Positions 11,057 to 20,439 of a DNA stretch of 64,000 nt are shown in pieces. The stretch covers positions 99,497,349-99,561,348 of the forward strand of contig OY986438.1 of the NCBI GenBank assembly GCA_963920525.1, written 5' to 3'. Each line of letters begins with the position of its first letter. Position 1 is the first letter of the stretch. This DNA comes from Dichetophora obliterata (Eukaryota; Arthropoda; Insecta; Diptera; Sciomyzidae). Made by a program: the position numbers and the translations under genes. The notes below the pieces were generated by a model, which saw only the letters and a list, made by a program, of their open reading frames with translations, did not search any database and had not been told where the DNA came from.

Positions 11057-12521
11057 GAGTGAAAATTCGTGAAACTAGCCACCTAAAACAAGAAGTCGTA
11101 ATTTTTATGTCTTTTATGAATATTATTGAAGTGTATATAAAAAAAAAGAAATTGCAATTTTTTTTTTTAGTTTTTTTTTTCAATGAGTAACAAAGAATTT
11201 AGTTTTAGGCCACTGTTTTAGTAAAATAAATTTTGCTAAGTAACGGCTTGTTAAAATGTCTTGATTTTTGGACCAAATACTCGTAATAAACGTTAAATTA
11301 CAAAACTGTTTTTTTTTTAAAATTTTTTTTCTTCAAAATTAATAAGTTTTTTATAAAAATTTTTTAAAAAAAAAAAACGTTCTGGACCTCATAGAAAATT
11401 TTTAAAAAAATATTACATACTAATACAAATATAGAAATAATACAAAAAAATAAAAAATGATGGATTCTCCATAAACAACCCTGTTATGAAATGTTTTAAA
11501 TCTGCACTACCTGTCTTGTGCGAGCCATACAGAGCCACTGCACAGTGAAATAATTGGTACAAACTAGAGGGAATAAATTATTTTGATAATGTTTTTAGTA
11601 TAGATATTGCGAAAAACGTGTTTCAGTTGTATGGGAGGTACCACGCCCACTTGTCCAATCATGTCTTAATTTAGCACATATCCTCCAAATAACGCATATG
11701 ATGATTGCCTAAGTTTTTGTTGTTGTGGCGTTACTGGTTCTCTAGATATTGCTAAAAATGTGATCCATTTGTATGGGAGGTGCCACTCCCACTTGTCCAA
11801 TCACGCCTTATTTTGACACATTTTCTTTAAATGATGCAGTTAATGACTGACTAAGTTTATGTTGTCATGGTTTCACTGGTTTTCAGATATTGCGAAAGAT
11901 ACATTTGTATGGGAGGTGCCACGCCCACTTGTCCAAATATTAAAAACCCTTTTTTTTGTACTTTTCTGTGCCTAAATCACTAAAAACGTTATCAAAATAA
12001 TTTATTCTCTCTAGTTTGTACCAATTATTCCACTGTGCAGTGCTCTGTATGGCTCGCACAAGACAGGTAGTGCAGATTTAAAACATTTCATCACAGGCTT
12101 GGTTATGGAGAATACTTCATTTTTATTTTTTTGTATTATTTCTATAATTGTATTAGTATGTAATATTTTTTTAAAAATTTTCTATGAGGTCCAGAACGTT
12201 TTTTTTTTTTTAAAATTTTTTATAAAAATCTTATTAATTTTGAAGAAAAAATTTTTTTAAAAAAAAAAAACAGTTTTGTAATTTAACGTGTATTACGAGT
12301 ATTTGGTCCAAAAATCAAGAAATTTTAACAAGCCGTTACTTAGCAAAATTAATTTTACTAAAACAGTGGCCTAAAACTAAATTCTTTGTAACTCATTGAA
12401 AAAAAACTAAAAAAAAAAATTGCAATTTCTTTTTTTTTCATATACACTTCAATAATATTCATAAAAGATATAAAATTTACGACTTCTTGTTTTAGGTGGC
12501 TAGTTTCACGAATTTTCACTC
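11057..12521. repeat. Foldback element with 500-bp arms and a tandem-repeat core
   Basis: The arms of about 530-550 bp (11057-11600 and 11975-12521) are near-perfect reverse complements, beginning GAGTGAAAATTCGTG on the left. The core holds three tandem units whose landmark GGGAGGTGCCACGCCC (with changes) starts near 11633, 11775 and 11911, giving a unit of 136-142 bp. ATT is present at both outer edges, a possible 3-bp duplication. It has no coding capacity. The same core unit, in the other orientation, occurs at 29.9-30.3 kb. Confidence 0.8.
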
Positions 12522-12893
12522 ATTATGAACACAATTTTGAAAAAAATTTCAAAAAATAACGTTCGTTTTATGTTTTCTTTTGTTTGACGTTCGTCATCCG
12601 CAGCTCATGAGAAGAGAGGTTATGTGCGCGGCTACCTGATAAATTTTTGTATCATGCGTAAAAGGTTCGTCAGCGCAATATGCTGTTTGATGACTCGAGA
12701 GAGAAAAAGTCCACAAAAACAAAATGCATCTCTTAGTTAAGCTCTTAAAAACTCTGCATGAGAACAAGTTAGAATTGCAACCACAATATGCACTGACTTA
12801 ACTTCAGTCAGGAATATGTAATTTTGTTTCTTTATTTGACGTTTTGTTTTTCACAGTTTTATCACTTTGAAAACCATTTCATACACACTAAAA

Positions 12894-13627
12894 AATTTCA
12901 AAAATAAATTCACACCGGTGAGCGGATATTTACATTTTCTACACCGAACGGTGTTAATTTATACCGCTTACTCAGTGTGAAATGACGAACTTTTCCGACC
13001 GGTGTGAAATTAGAAAGGCAAAGAAGAAGAGCAATATGGAAATCACATTCTCATTGATAAACAAATTAAAAATTGAAATTTCCCAATTTAATTTGTTCAT
13101 TTTGATTTTGAAAATCTTGACTAAAGATTCAAACATTATTTTTGACACCACGAAATAGACCCCCAAAAAAATTAAATAAGCCCCAAAAAATGTCCATACT
13201 TTTTTGGGACAATTTCATTACTTTTGGGAATTATTTCATTTTTTTGTTTGGTTCTTATTCCATTATGAAATAAAGCCGAATAAAATAAGCCCCAATCAAA
13301 GTTTTTTGCGACTAATTTCATTTGACAATTAATAAATTTAATGGCAATTTAATAAAAATTGTAAAAGACATCCTTTCGAATAGTTAAAAATTACACCATT
13401 CGGTGTTAAATAAAATTATAATTTTGCATATTATAAATAAACACCTAACAGGGTACTAAACAAACATCCTATCTGATGTTTACTTTTTTACACCGATCGG
13501 TGTGAAAAAATATGCTCTTTCGGATATAAAATTCTAGCACTTTGACACGGTGTTTTTTAACACCGAACGGTGTAGGACTCCCTGGAACACCGATCGGTGT
13601 AAAAATTCTATTCAAATTTTTAAGTGT
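12894..13627. mobile_element. 734-bp MITE with ACACCGATCGGTGT palindromes
   Basis: The ends are CACACTAAAAAATTTC and the reverse complement of CACACTTAAAAATTTG, flanked by TA (12892-12893, 13628-13629). Inside, a 14-base palindrome ACACCGATCGGTGT or close variants occur about seven times (near 12913, 12942, 12989, 13391, 13491, 13562 and 13588), clustered towards both ends. The open frame on the minus strand at 12972-13166 is incidental. The array looks like multiple binding sites, but whether for a transposase or host factor cannot be said. Confidence 0.75.
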
Positions 13628-14228
13628 GTATAAAAAAATTTACTATTTAATAAAAAATAGTGTGCAACTAATATTAAGTATGCGAAAAACCTAATAAATT
13701 TGCTACATTTGTGACTTTTCAATAGATATCAGTTATCGTTATAGTTTAAAGATATCGTATTAAGTTATCTGTGCTCCTATAAAAAATGTGCAAAAGAACG
13801 CGAAAAACGTTGTGCAGGCATTTTTGCAAAAATTTTGTTTTCATCAATAACTCAGTCAATTACAAGCCGATTTTTAAAAACAAAGTAGCGTCGTAACTGC
13901 TAATAAACGTGTTTGCTTAGTACATTAACAGATAGTATAGTGTCTATAGAAAATAATGTGTACAAAAACCATGAAAGTTGGAAAATATTAAAAAAATTGA
14001 AAAAATTGTGTTTGCCGGACAAATACACATAGATTTATCAAGTTTTTATAAACAATGTGTATAAGTTACAGCCTTATGAGTGCGCAAAAGCACAAAAACC
14101 GGTTTTTAACGGTAAGTCAAGATTTTGGGGGTGTTTTGCGAATTTCTGATATGCAGTCTTGTCATACTCAACAAGACCTACAAGAAAAATGGTAACACTT
14201 CCCAGGTATTTTGGACTATCGCACCGTG

Positions 14229-14599
14229 TAATTGATGATAATCCGCCACATTATGATGCTAGGTCTGACGCTTTTGTGCTTGTTAGATTTCTCGAGTTAA
14301 TCATCAAATTTTGTATCGTAAGCTTTAGTCAATGTTTGGTTTCTGTGAAAGTGCTGTTAATTTAATGTCCAGTTACTTGTGGAATATGCTACAAAAAGTC
14401 AAAATTGGTCAATTGTCGTCAGAGTACAAAACCGTCTTACGTGGTGTCCCTCAGGATTCTATACTTGGCCCCCTTCTGTTTTCCACGTTTTGAAATGACA
14501 TTTTTTCTGTTTGTAATCATTTTACTGTTCACGCATACGCTGATGATGTCCAGTTATATCGTTCTCTTAGAACTGGCTTTATTGGTGACCTTGGTTGTG
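14229..14599 (+). pseudogene. LINE-A fragment 2, central reverse transcriptase
   Basis: This continues LINE-A after the 5.66-kb insertion. Through frame changes it reads DARSDAFVL, VNHQILYRKL, MSSYLWN, then LRGVPQDSILGPLLFS, an in-frame stop, NDIFSVC and AYADDVQLYRS, the catalytic YADD block. The G of the usual PQGS is D here. It breaks at the MITE at 14600 and resumes at 15145. Confidence 0.85.
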
Positions 14600-15144
14600 C
14601 ACTCAGAGAAAAAACAGAAAGATTAACAGTGAAAACTATTAAATCCCATCCAACAGATGAGTTTTTTTCAAATTAACAGTCTGGACTGCTAATAAAATAA
14701 CTATTTTACTCAATTCCTAACTAAATTTCCTTTTCTTTTATGTGAATATTTATTGATATCAGCCATCCTAGTGCAGGACAATTAAAAATTCAAATGAGAA
14801 TTGAGTAAAATCGTTATTTTATCAACAGTCCAGACTTTTAAATTTAAAAACTCATCTGTTGGATGGGATTTAACCCTAACACTGGTACTATTTACATATG
14901 TAAATATTTCTCTTTTTAAATGGCTAGAAATTTGATGTTTTTGGCACGATTTGAACATAATTTACATTCAGTGGCTAATTTTTAAATTTGTTTAAATAAA
15001 CAAAATTAGCCACTGAATGTAAATTATATTCAAATCGTGCTAAAAACATCAAATTTGTAGCCATTTAAAAAGTGAAATATTTACATAAATAAATAGTACC
15101 AGTGTTAGGGTTAACAGTTTCACTGTTGATTTTTTTTCTGAGTG
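14600..15144. mobile_element. 545-bp MITE containing two long palindromes
   Basis: The ends are CACTCAGAGAAAAAA and the reverse complement of CACTCAGAAAAAAAA. TA lies on the right flank and TG (a changed TA) on the left. Removing it with one TA rejoins LINE-A in frame (LGCRLNEDL). Inside are two separate long inverted repeats: 14640-14872, with ends AATCCCATCCAACAGATGAG, and 14873-15115, with ends AACCCTAACACTGGTACTAT. The element could be one multi-hairpin MITE or a stack of three. Confidence 0.75.
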
Positions 15145-15506
15145 TAGGTTGAATGAAGACCTCTGTAATGTTAATAAATGGGCTAGGAAAAATTATCTTA
15201 TACTTAATTCTTCCAAGTCATTTGTTCTCCCTGTTTGTAAGGTTAAGTCTTGCTTAAATTATGTTCCTGATTTGTTTATTAGATCAAATAAGCTAATTTT
15301 TGTGTTGATAATTGTGAATCTAAGCTTCCATTTAAATGTTTCTCTGTCATGTGTTGACCGTGTTAATACTGCTGTATGTGAAGTGTATTATGCTTTACGT
15401 AATCTAAGATTATCTGCCAGTGTAACTCCAAATGATATTAGGCGTAAGTTGGTAGTTCAACTTATCCTACCTATGATAACTTTTTTTGAAATAGTGTATA
15501 GTAAGT
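15145..15506 (+). pseudogene. LINE-A fragment 3, RT thumb region
   Basis: The open segment reads RLNEDLCNVNKWARKNYLILNSSKS and onward to DRVNTAVCEVYYALRNLRL and LILPMITFFEIVYSKL, the post-catalytic part of a jockey/I-like RT. LINE-B begins directly after KL, and the frame resumes at 19742. Confidence 0.8.
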
Positions 15507-15524
15507 TGATCTTCAACCGCAGTC

Positions 15525-16757
15525 GTGAACACATCGTTAATTTATGCGTTCGCTATGTCGTGTATTAGTTGCAATACAATAATTTCAGTTCTAACTGACT
15601 CGGTTACGTGTGGTTTTTGTTATAAGAGCTTGCACCACAAACGTGCCATGATCAGTGAAGAAGTCATAAACTCAATAAAATCAAATAAGAACCTAATCTA
15701 TAAGTGTGATTTGTGCTATGATCACCCGATTACAGTCTGCCTATCTAAATTAAGTGAGGCTTGCAATATTTTAACCTGCTTAAAAGACAATTTCGATGCT
15801 AAAAAGCAAAGTGATGCTGAACAAAATAATATCGCTGCGATTCGAAATCTTAATCGAATAGGCAATAATCTTAATGTTGAGCAAATAATCACGCGATCGA
15901 AATCGAAGTCTCCGTCATCCCCCGTGAAAGTGAGTGGATTTAATATAAACAATAACAAAGCAAATATCAATGCTCGCGCTAAAGTGCTAAAAAAACCTGC
16001 ACAGACAATAAATGACAATAAACCTGTTTCGAGTGCTAGTTCTGCTCTAGCTACTTCTTGCTCGTCTTCGGCAGCTTCTTCAATGCAGATTTCATCTGTG
16101 CATACAGAGGTCACTGAACCTATAGAAACTGTTAAATTGCATGATAATAGTCAAAACATGAATGCAATAAAAAATATTGTTAGTGATGCTGTTGGAGTTG
16201 TTGTTGGAGTTGATGATCGTGCTGCTGTTCGTGTTGATCGGGAATCTGAGATGTTTAATGTGGGCGCTGATGTTGAAGGTGCCATTGCCAATGTGGCTGA
16301 TGATAATAATGCTGCTAGTAGCTATGCTTCGATATTATTTAAGAATAATTCAAATGCAGCTAGTGCCCAAAATCATGCTTCTGATGTCGTAGTGAAAAAT
16401 GACGTTTTGAAATCATCTAAAAAGAAAATTGTTGTTGGTCAAAGATCAAATACTGAACTGGATGTAATAGAGCCAATGCACTGGTTTCATCTTTGTTCGT
16501 TTAAGTCATCGGTTACCTCTGATGATATCTTAAATTATATTCATAAGCACACTGGTATTGATAAAAATCATTTAGCTTGTCAACCACTGACGAGAAAAGA
16601 TCTGGCTCAAACTCAAATTGAGAAAATAAACTTTAAGGTCGGAATTTCGGCATCTCTTACGGGTCATATTTTAGATCCAACTCTTTGGCCTACTAATGTT
16701 TCTATTAGTAGGTTTGAGTTTTTTCCAAAAAAGGATCGTCGTCGCAATCGGAGATAG
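15525..16757 (+). CDS. LINE-B ORF1, PHD-like zinc-finger gag protein
   Basis: An uninterrupted frame of 410 codons. A second Met at 15555 (MSCISC) directly precedes the zinc finger and may be the true start, giving 400 residues. The N-terminal 60 residues have the spacing CISC, VTCGFC, a His pair in LHHKR and YKCDLC, a PHD-like finger as found in ORF1 of CR1-group LINEs. The middle is Ser/Ala/Val-rich and likely unstructured. The C-terminal 90 residues (from MHWFHLCSF to SRFEFFPKKD) look like a folded RNA-binding module. ORF1 proteins bind element RNA in the cytoplasm. Near its 3' end lies an A AAA AAG heptamer in the right register for a -1 frameshift into ORF2. Confidence 0.85.
   Translation: MNTSLIYAFAMSCISCNTIISVLTDSVTCGFCYKSLHHKRAMISEEVINSIKSNKNLIYKCDLCYDHPITVCLSKLSEACNILTCLKDNFDAKKQSDAEQNNIAAIRNLNRIGNNLNVEQIITRSKSKSPSSPVKVSGFNINNNKANINARAKVLKKPAQTINDNKPVSSASSALATSCSSSAASSMQISSVHTEVTEPIETVKLHDNSQNMNAIKNIVSDAVGVVVGVDDRAAVRVDRESEMFNVGADVEGAIANVADDNNAASSYASILFKNNSNAASAQNHASDVVVKNDVLKSSKKKIVVGQRSNTELDVIEPMHWFHLCSFKSSVTSDDILNYIHKHTGIDKNHLACQPLTRKDLAQTQIEKINFKVGISASLTGHILDPTLWPTNVSISRFEFFPKKDRRRNRR
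16727..16733 (+). promoter_or_regulatory. Candidate -1 ribosomal frameshift site A AAA AAG
   Basis: In ORF1 register the codons are CCA AAA AAG, so the heptamer A AAA AAG is in canonical slippery phase. A -1 slip continues at GGA in exactly the ORF2 frame, which is open from a stop just upstream (TGA at 16715-16717). No ATG in the ORF2 frame occurs before 16811, yet the endonuclease motif YFQN is encoded at 16799-16810. I could not identify a downstream stem or pseudoknot with confidence. Confidence 0.55.
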
Positions 16758-16810
16758 ACGCAAGCAATTATGATAATCCTGGTAGTAATCTGAGATTATA
16801 CTTTCAAAAT

Positions 16811-19642
16811 ATGTCTGGCATAAGAACCAAGTCAGAATTAATTAAGTTATGGTCCTCGCAATTTGACTACGATATAATTGTTATTATTGAAACATGGCTA
16901 AATCCTGAATTTTTTGATGCTGAATTTTTCGACCTGAATTGTTATCAGGTATTTCGGAAGGATAGAGATGCTGCTAAGACTTGCTGTACTAGGGGTGGTG
17001 GTGTTCTAGTTGCTGTGAAACGCTCGTTGTGCTGCTGTGCTTGGCCATTGGAAAATACGGACACTTTACTGGATCAGTTATGTGTTCAAATTGTTGGATA
17101 CTCTGAACGACTATATTTGGTGGTTTCTTACTTGCCTCCAAATAGTTCGGATACACTTTACATGTCTCATGTGGACAATATATTGAGTTTAGCATCAAAT
17201 GTTTCTAGTGATAGTCATTTTTGCATTCTTGGTGATTTTAATTTAAATAAAGTAACTTGGAATAACTATTTAACTAATAATCCATTAATTCCCACTAATG
17301 TGAATTCAACGCATGAAATTTATCTCATTGATTCTTTTTTAAGTCTCGATTTTGTTCAAATTAATGGTTTCTCTAATAAACTAAATAGAATATTAGATCT
17401 TATTTTTATAAGTAAAGAGTTTAATTATAATATTGAAATTTGCCATATTCCGGTCTGTGAACCTAATATTCATCATGTGCCTTTGGTGCTTACGATATCA
17501 TTTTACAATTTCGCTTGTAAATTTAGTAACTCTTTGAACTCCAGTATGTATTATAATTTTAGTCAATGCAATTTTGAAGCACTTAATACTGCTATTATTT
17601 CGGTGGATTGGGAACATAATTTGAAATACAAAAGCACTTATGATTCTTTTACATTTTTTAAATCAAAATTTCTAGACATCTGTGAAAGAATTATCCCTCA
17701 ATGTCCTTGTAAAATGTTTAAGCTACCGTGGTATACCACTGGGTTAAAAAAATTGAAAAATCTAAGAAATAAGTTTTTTAATTTATACAAAGCCACAAAC
17801 AATATTGAATATTTTTTTAAACATCAACATTATTTGAGGGAATTCAATTTTTTAAATAAATTCTTATACAAACAATATATTTGCCGCTATGAGTCAAATA
17901 TAAAGTTGAATCCAAAAAATTTTTGGACTTTTATAAATTCAAAAAAAATGACCTCTGGTTTTCCGTCTTCTATGTGTTATGAAGGTGTTTGGTCTCAATC
18001 TTATGTTGATTCTGCAAATCTGTTTGCTAAATTTTTTTGCTCTAATTTTATTACGGATGAAGACGAAAATATAGATATCAATACTAATTATGGAGTAAAT
18101 ATTGATTTTGGTTGTTTTGAAATCTCTAGCGCTGATATCGCCATTTCGATACAGGGTTTAAATAACTCTCAAAAAAAAGATGTAGATGGATTTTCTGCAT
18201 TTCTTTTAACTCATTGCCAATATTCACTGTTAGAACCACTAAAAATTATTTTTAATAAATCTTTACAGACTGGAACTTTTTTAGATGCTTGGAAAATTTC
18301 TTTCATCAGTCCGATATATAAAAATGGAAATAAAAATGATATTTGTAATTATAGACCAATATCTAAGCTATCAAATATTTCAAAAATTTTTGAGAGCATT
18401 ATTAAAAAGAAACTTACCTTTGAAATAAAAAATATAATATCGCCAAATCAGCATGGTTTTATGCCGAACAGATCAACAGTCACAAATCTAGCGACCTTTA
18501 CAGACTATTGTATTTCTTCATTAGTAGATGGCTTTCGAGTTGATACTATTTATACGGATTTTGCAAAAGCGTTTGATAGGGTTTCGCATCATATCTTAGT
18601 AATGAAATTCTTGCGTTTAGGGTTCCATTCAAATTTCGTATCTTGGGTCAAGTCATACCTAAGCAATAGACTCTGCATGGTGTCTATTGAAGAATCCATG
18701 TCTGAACCGTTTATAGCTTCCTCAGGTGTTCCTCAAGGAAGCATTTTAGGACCACTTTTTTTTATAATTTTTATAAATGATGTTAGTTCCTGTTTTAATA
18801 ACACGAAGTTCTTAATGTTTGCCGACGATTTGAAAATTTTTTCTCGAATAGCAAATAGTTCTGATATGCTTGCTTTGCAGTCTGACTTAAATAATCTATA
18901 TGAATGGTGTTCTAAAAACCGTTTATCTCTAAATATAAATAAATGTTTTCAAGTTTCATATTCGAAACAAATAAATAATGCTCATGATCAATACAAGTTG
19001 AATAATCAAAATTTGAAATCAGTAACATTAATAAAAGATCTTGGTGTTATATTTGACTCAAGTTTTACTTTTATTCATCATTTAAATTATATAATTCCTA
19101 AGGCATACTCTTTATTAGCATTTATAAAGCGCAATAGTAATGAATTTACTGATCCTTATACACTAAAAATTCTGTTTACTAGTCTGGTTAGATCCAAGTT
19201 GGAATACGCAAGTTTTATTTGGAATCCGTATTACAATACGCATGTGAATCGCTTAGAACGTGTTCAGCGTAGATTCCTCAAATATGCACTTCGTTCTATT
19301 AACTTTTCAGATCCTCTTCCCTCCTATGATGTTAGATGTAAACTTATAAACTTGAAAACCCTGGAAAATCGAAGAACTATATTATCCCTCTTATTTGTTT
19401 TCAATATTATTTCTGGCAACACAGATTGTTCGTATCTTCTCAATCAAATAACTTTTAATGTTCCTTCCAGAACATTAAGAAATAGTGCACCATTTAATAT
19501 TGGAGTGCACAGAACAAATTATGCTTCAAATTCACCAATCGTGAGAACTTTGCGAGAATTTAATAATCTATCAAATGTATATTCTATTGATTTTTCAGTC
19601 ACTAAGACGATAATGTTCAAACAATTAAATTCAATATATTAA
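16811..19642 (+). CDS. LINE-B ORF2, endonuclease-reverse transcriptase
   Basis: An uninterrupted frame of 943 codons from the first ATG. It is likely extended upstream, because the conserved Asn of the APE-type endonuclease (YFQN) is encoded just before that ATG. Endonuclease residues visible: Glu27 in IIETWL and LGDFNLN near residue 140. The usual SDH triad block is IHH near residue 221, so one catalytic Asp appears replaced by His. Reverse transcriptase spans about residues 490-760, with NYRPISKLSN, YTDFAKAFDRV, SGVPQGSILGP and the catalytic FADD near 670. A thumb and C-terminal domain with LEYASFIWNPYYNTHV follow. The length fits the family. It performs target-primed reverse transcription. 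The His change may disable this copy. Confidence 0.9.
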   Translation: MSGIRTKSELIKLWSSQFDYDIIVIIETWLNPEFFDAEFFDLNCYQVFRKDRDAAKTCCTRGGGVLVAVKRSLCCCAWPLENTDTLLDQLCVQIVGYSERLYLVVSYLPPNSSDTLYMSHVDNILSLASNVSSDSHFCILGDFNLNKVTWNNYLTNNPLIPTNVNSTHEIYLIDSFLSLDFVQINGFSNKLNRILDLIFISKEFNYNIEICHIPVCEPNIHHVPLVLTISFYNFACKFSNSLNSSMYYNFSQCNFEALNTAIISVDWEHNLKYKSTYDSFTFFKSKFLDICERIIPQCPCKMFKLPWYTTGLKKLKNLRNKFFNLYKATNNIEYFFKHQHYLREFNFLNKFLYKQYICRYESNIKLNPKNFWTFINSKKMTSGFPSSMCYEGVWSQSYVDSANLFAKFFCSNFITDEDENIDINTNYGVNIDFGCFEISSADIAISIQGLNNSQKKDVDGFSAFLLTHCQYSLLEPLKIIFNKSLQTGTFLDAWKISFISPIYKNGNKNDICNYRPISKLSNISKIFESIIKKKLTFEIKNIISPNQHGFMPNRSTVTNLATFTDYCISSLVDGFRVDTIYTDFAKAFDRVSHHILVMKFLRLGFHSNFVSWVKSYLSNRLCMVSIEESMSEPFIASSGVPQGSILGPLFFIIFINDVSSCFNNTKFLMFADDLKIFSRIANSSDMLALQSDLNNLYEWCSKNRLSLNINKCFQVSYSKQINNAHDQYKLNNQNLKSVTLIKDLGVIFDSSFTFIHHLNYIIPKAYSLLAFIKRNSNEFTDPYTLKILFTSLVRSKLEYASFIWNPYYNTHVNRLERVQRRFLKYALRSINFSDPLPSYDVRCKLINLKTLENRRTILSLLFVFNIISGNTDCSYLLNQITFNVPSRTLRNSAPFNIGVHRTNYASNSPIVRTLREFNNLSNVYSIDFSVTKTIMFKQLNSIY

Positions 19643-19741
19643 AGTGTAATATCTATTACTTTGCATGTACATACTTATATATTAAGCATATAGTCAGTAA
19701 GGTTAACATACCATTGATTAAATAAATAAATAAATAAATAA

Positions 19742-20405
19742 ACTGGATTCCTCGTCCCAGTTAAACCTTCAGATTGCGTTTAATTATGCCACGCGTTATG
19801 TTTATGGTCTTCAAAAATATGATCGCCTTTCCAGTTTCCCAAATGCAATACTTGGTTGTGATACAATTGCTTATCTCAAGGGAAGAAACTGCACTTAACT
19901 TCATAAGTTAATCTTTAATAAAACACCTGGGTATTTGTATGATGAACTCCAGTTTGGTGCATCAAGAAGAATGTCATGTCATGATAGTTCCGAAGCATTT
20001 TTCGCTGAACAGTTCCCACTTGTTTTTCATCAACGCCATTAGGTTGTGGAATGTTTTGCCACGAAGTCTTAGGGAGGTCAGTGGGAGAGCCAATTTTGGG
20101 CAATCAGTATTTTCCTTATTGTCTGCTTCTTAGATAACTTCTTCTCTGGTCCTTTTTTCTTATCTCTCTTTTTTATTTTTTCTTTACTCCTTAATAAAAC
20201 CTTTTAATTTAAATATTGTATTAATTTTGTTATGTTCATTATTTGTTCCCAAATTTGTGTATTATTTTTATTTTTTATAAGTTATTTGCTTTGCTTAATT
20301 TTAAGTTGCTTTGAGTTGTCTTACTGGTTAACTTATAGTGTACTATAAAAGAGTTTGCTCTTATTGTAATTACGCTTGCTTCTTTTAACATAAATAAATG
20401 CAGAG
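19742..20405 (+). pseudogene. LINE-A fragment 4, C-terminus and 3' UTR
   Basis: Directly after the LINE-B tail the reading resumes with SSSQLNLQIAFNYATRYVYGL, LSSFPNAILGCDTIAYLKGR and ARRMSCHDSSEAFF-like sequence (changed), typical of LINE C-termini. Stops and frame shifts end the frame near 20130. The AT-rich 3' UTR runs to an ACATAAATAAATG tail near 20405. Confidence 0.75.
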
Positions 20406-20439
20406 AGGGTGGTGTAATGGTATAGGGTGAAATTTTCTA

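Larger units (their letters stand above)
8568..14228. mobile_element. 5.66-kb inverted-repeat DNA element inserted in LINE-A
   Basis: The left end reads CACAGTGCGAC and the right end is the reverse complement of CACGGTGCGAT. TAA flanks both sides (8565-8567 and 14229-14231). Removing the element and one TAA rejoins LINE-A in frame (VVEI then IDDNPPHYDARSDAF). The inverted repeats are long: GTAGGTCTTGT, AACACCCC and GGTAAAAAACCG occur in order at both ends. Once internal MITEs are skipped, similarity continues to about 9570 on the left and 12830 on the right. No transposase frame survives. CAC...GTG ends with a 3-bp duplication suggest a CACTA/EnSpm-like group, but this is uncertain. It carries at least four younger repeats. 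Confidence 0.75.
15507..19741 (+). mobile_element. LINE-B, nearly complete two-ORF non-LTR retrotransposon
   Basis: It is inserted in LINE-A, whose reading resumes right after the 3' tail. It has ORF1, a 53-base gap, ORF2, a short 3' UTR and a tail of about six AAAT units (19717-19741). A tail of short repeats rather than poly(A), together with a PHD-like finger in ORF1 and APE endonuclease plus RT in ORF2, suggests a CR1/Kiri-like group. The DNA before ORF1 is only about 20-50 bases, so the 5' end is short or slightly truncated. No clear target duplication is seen. Confidence 0.85.

Noticed and set aside
15722..16114. 130-codon minus-strand frame and plus-strand frame at 16177-16392
   Set aside because: Both lie inside LINE-B ORF1 in other frames and have no recognisable features.
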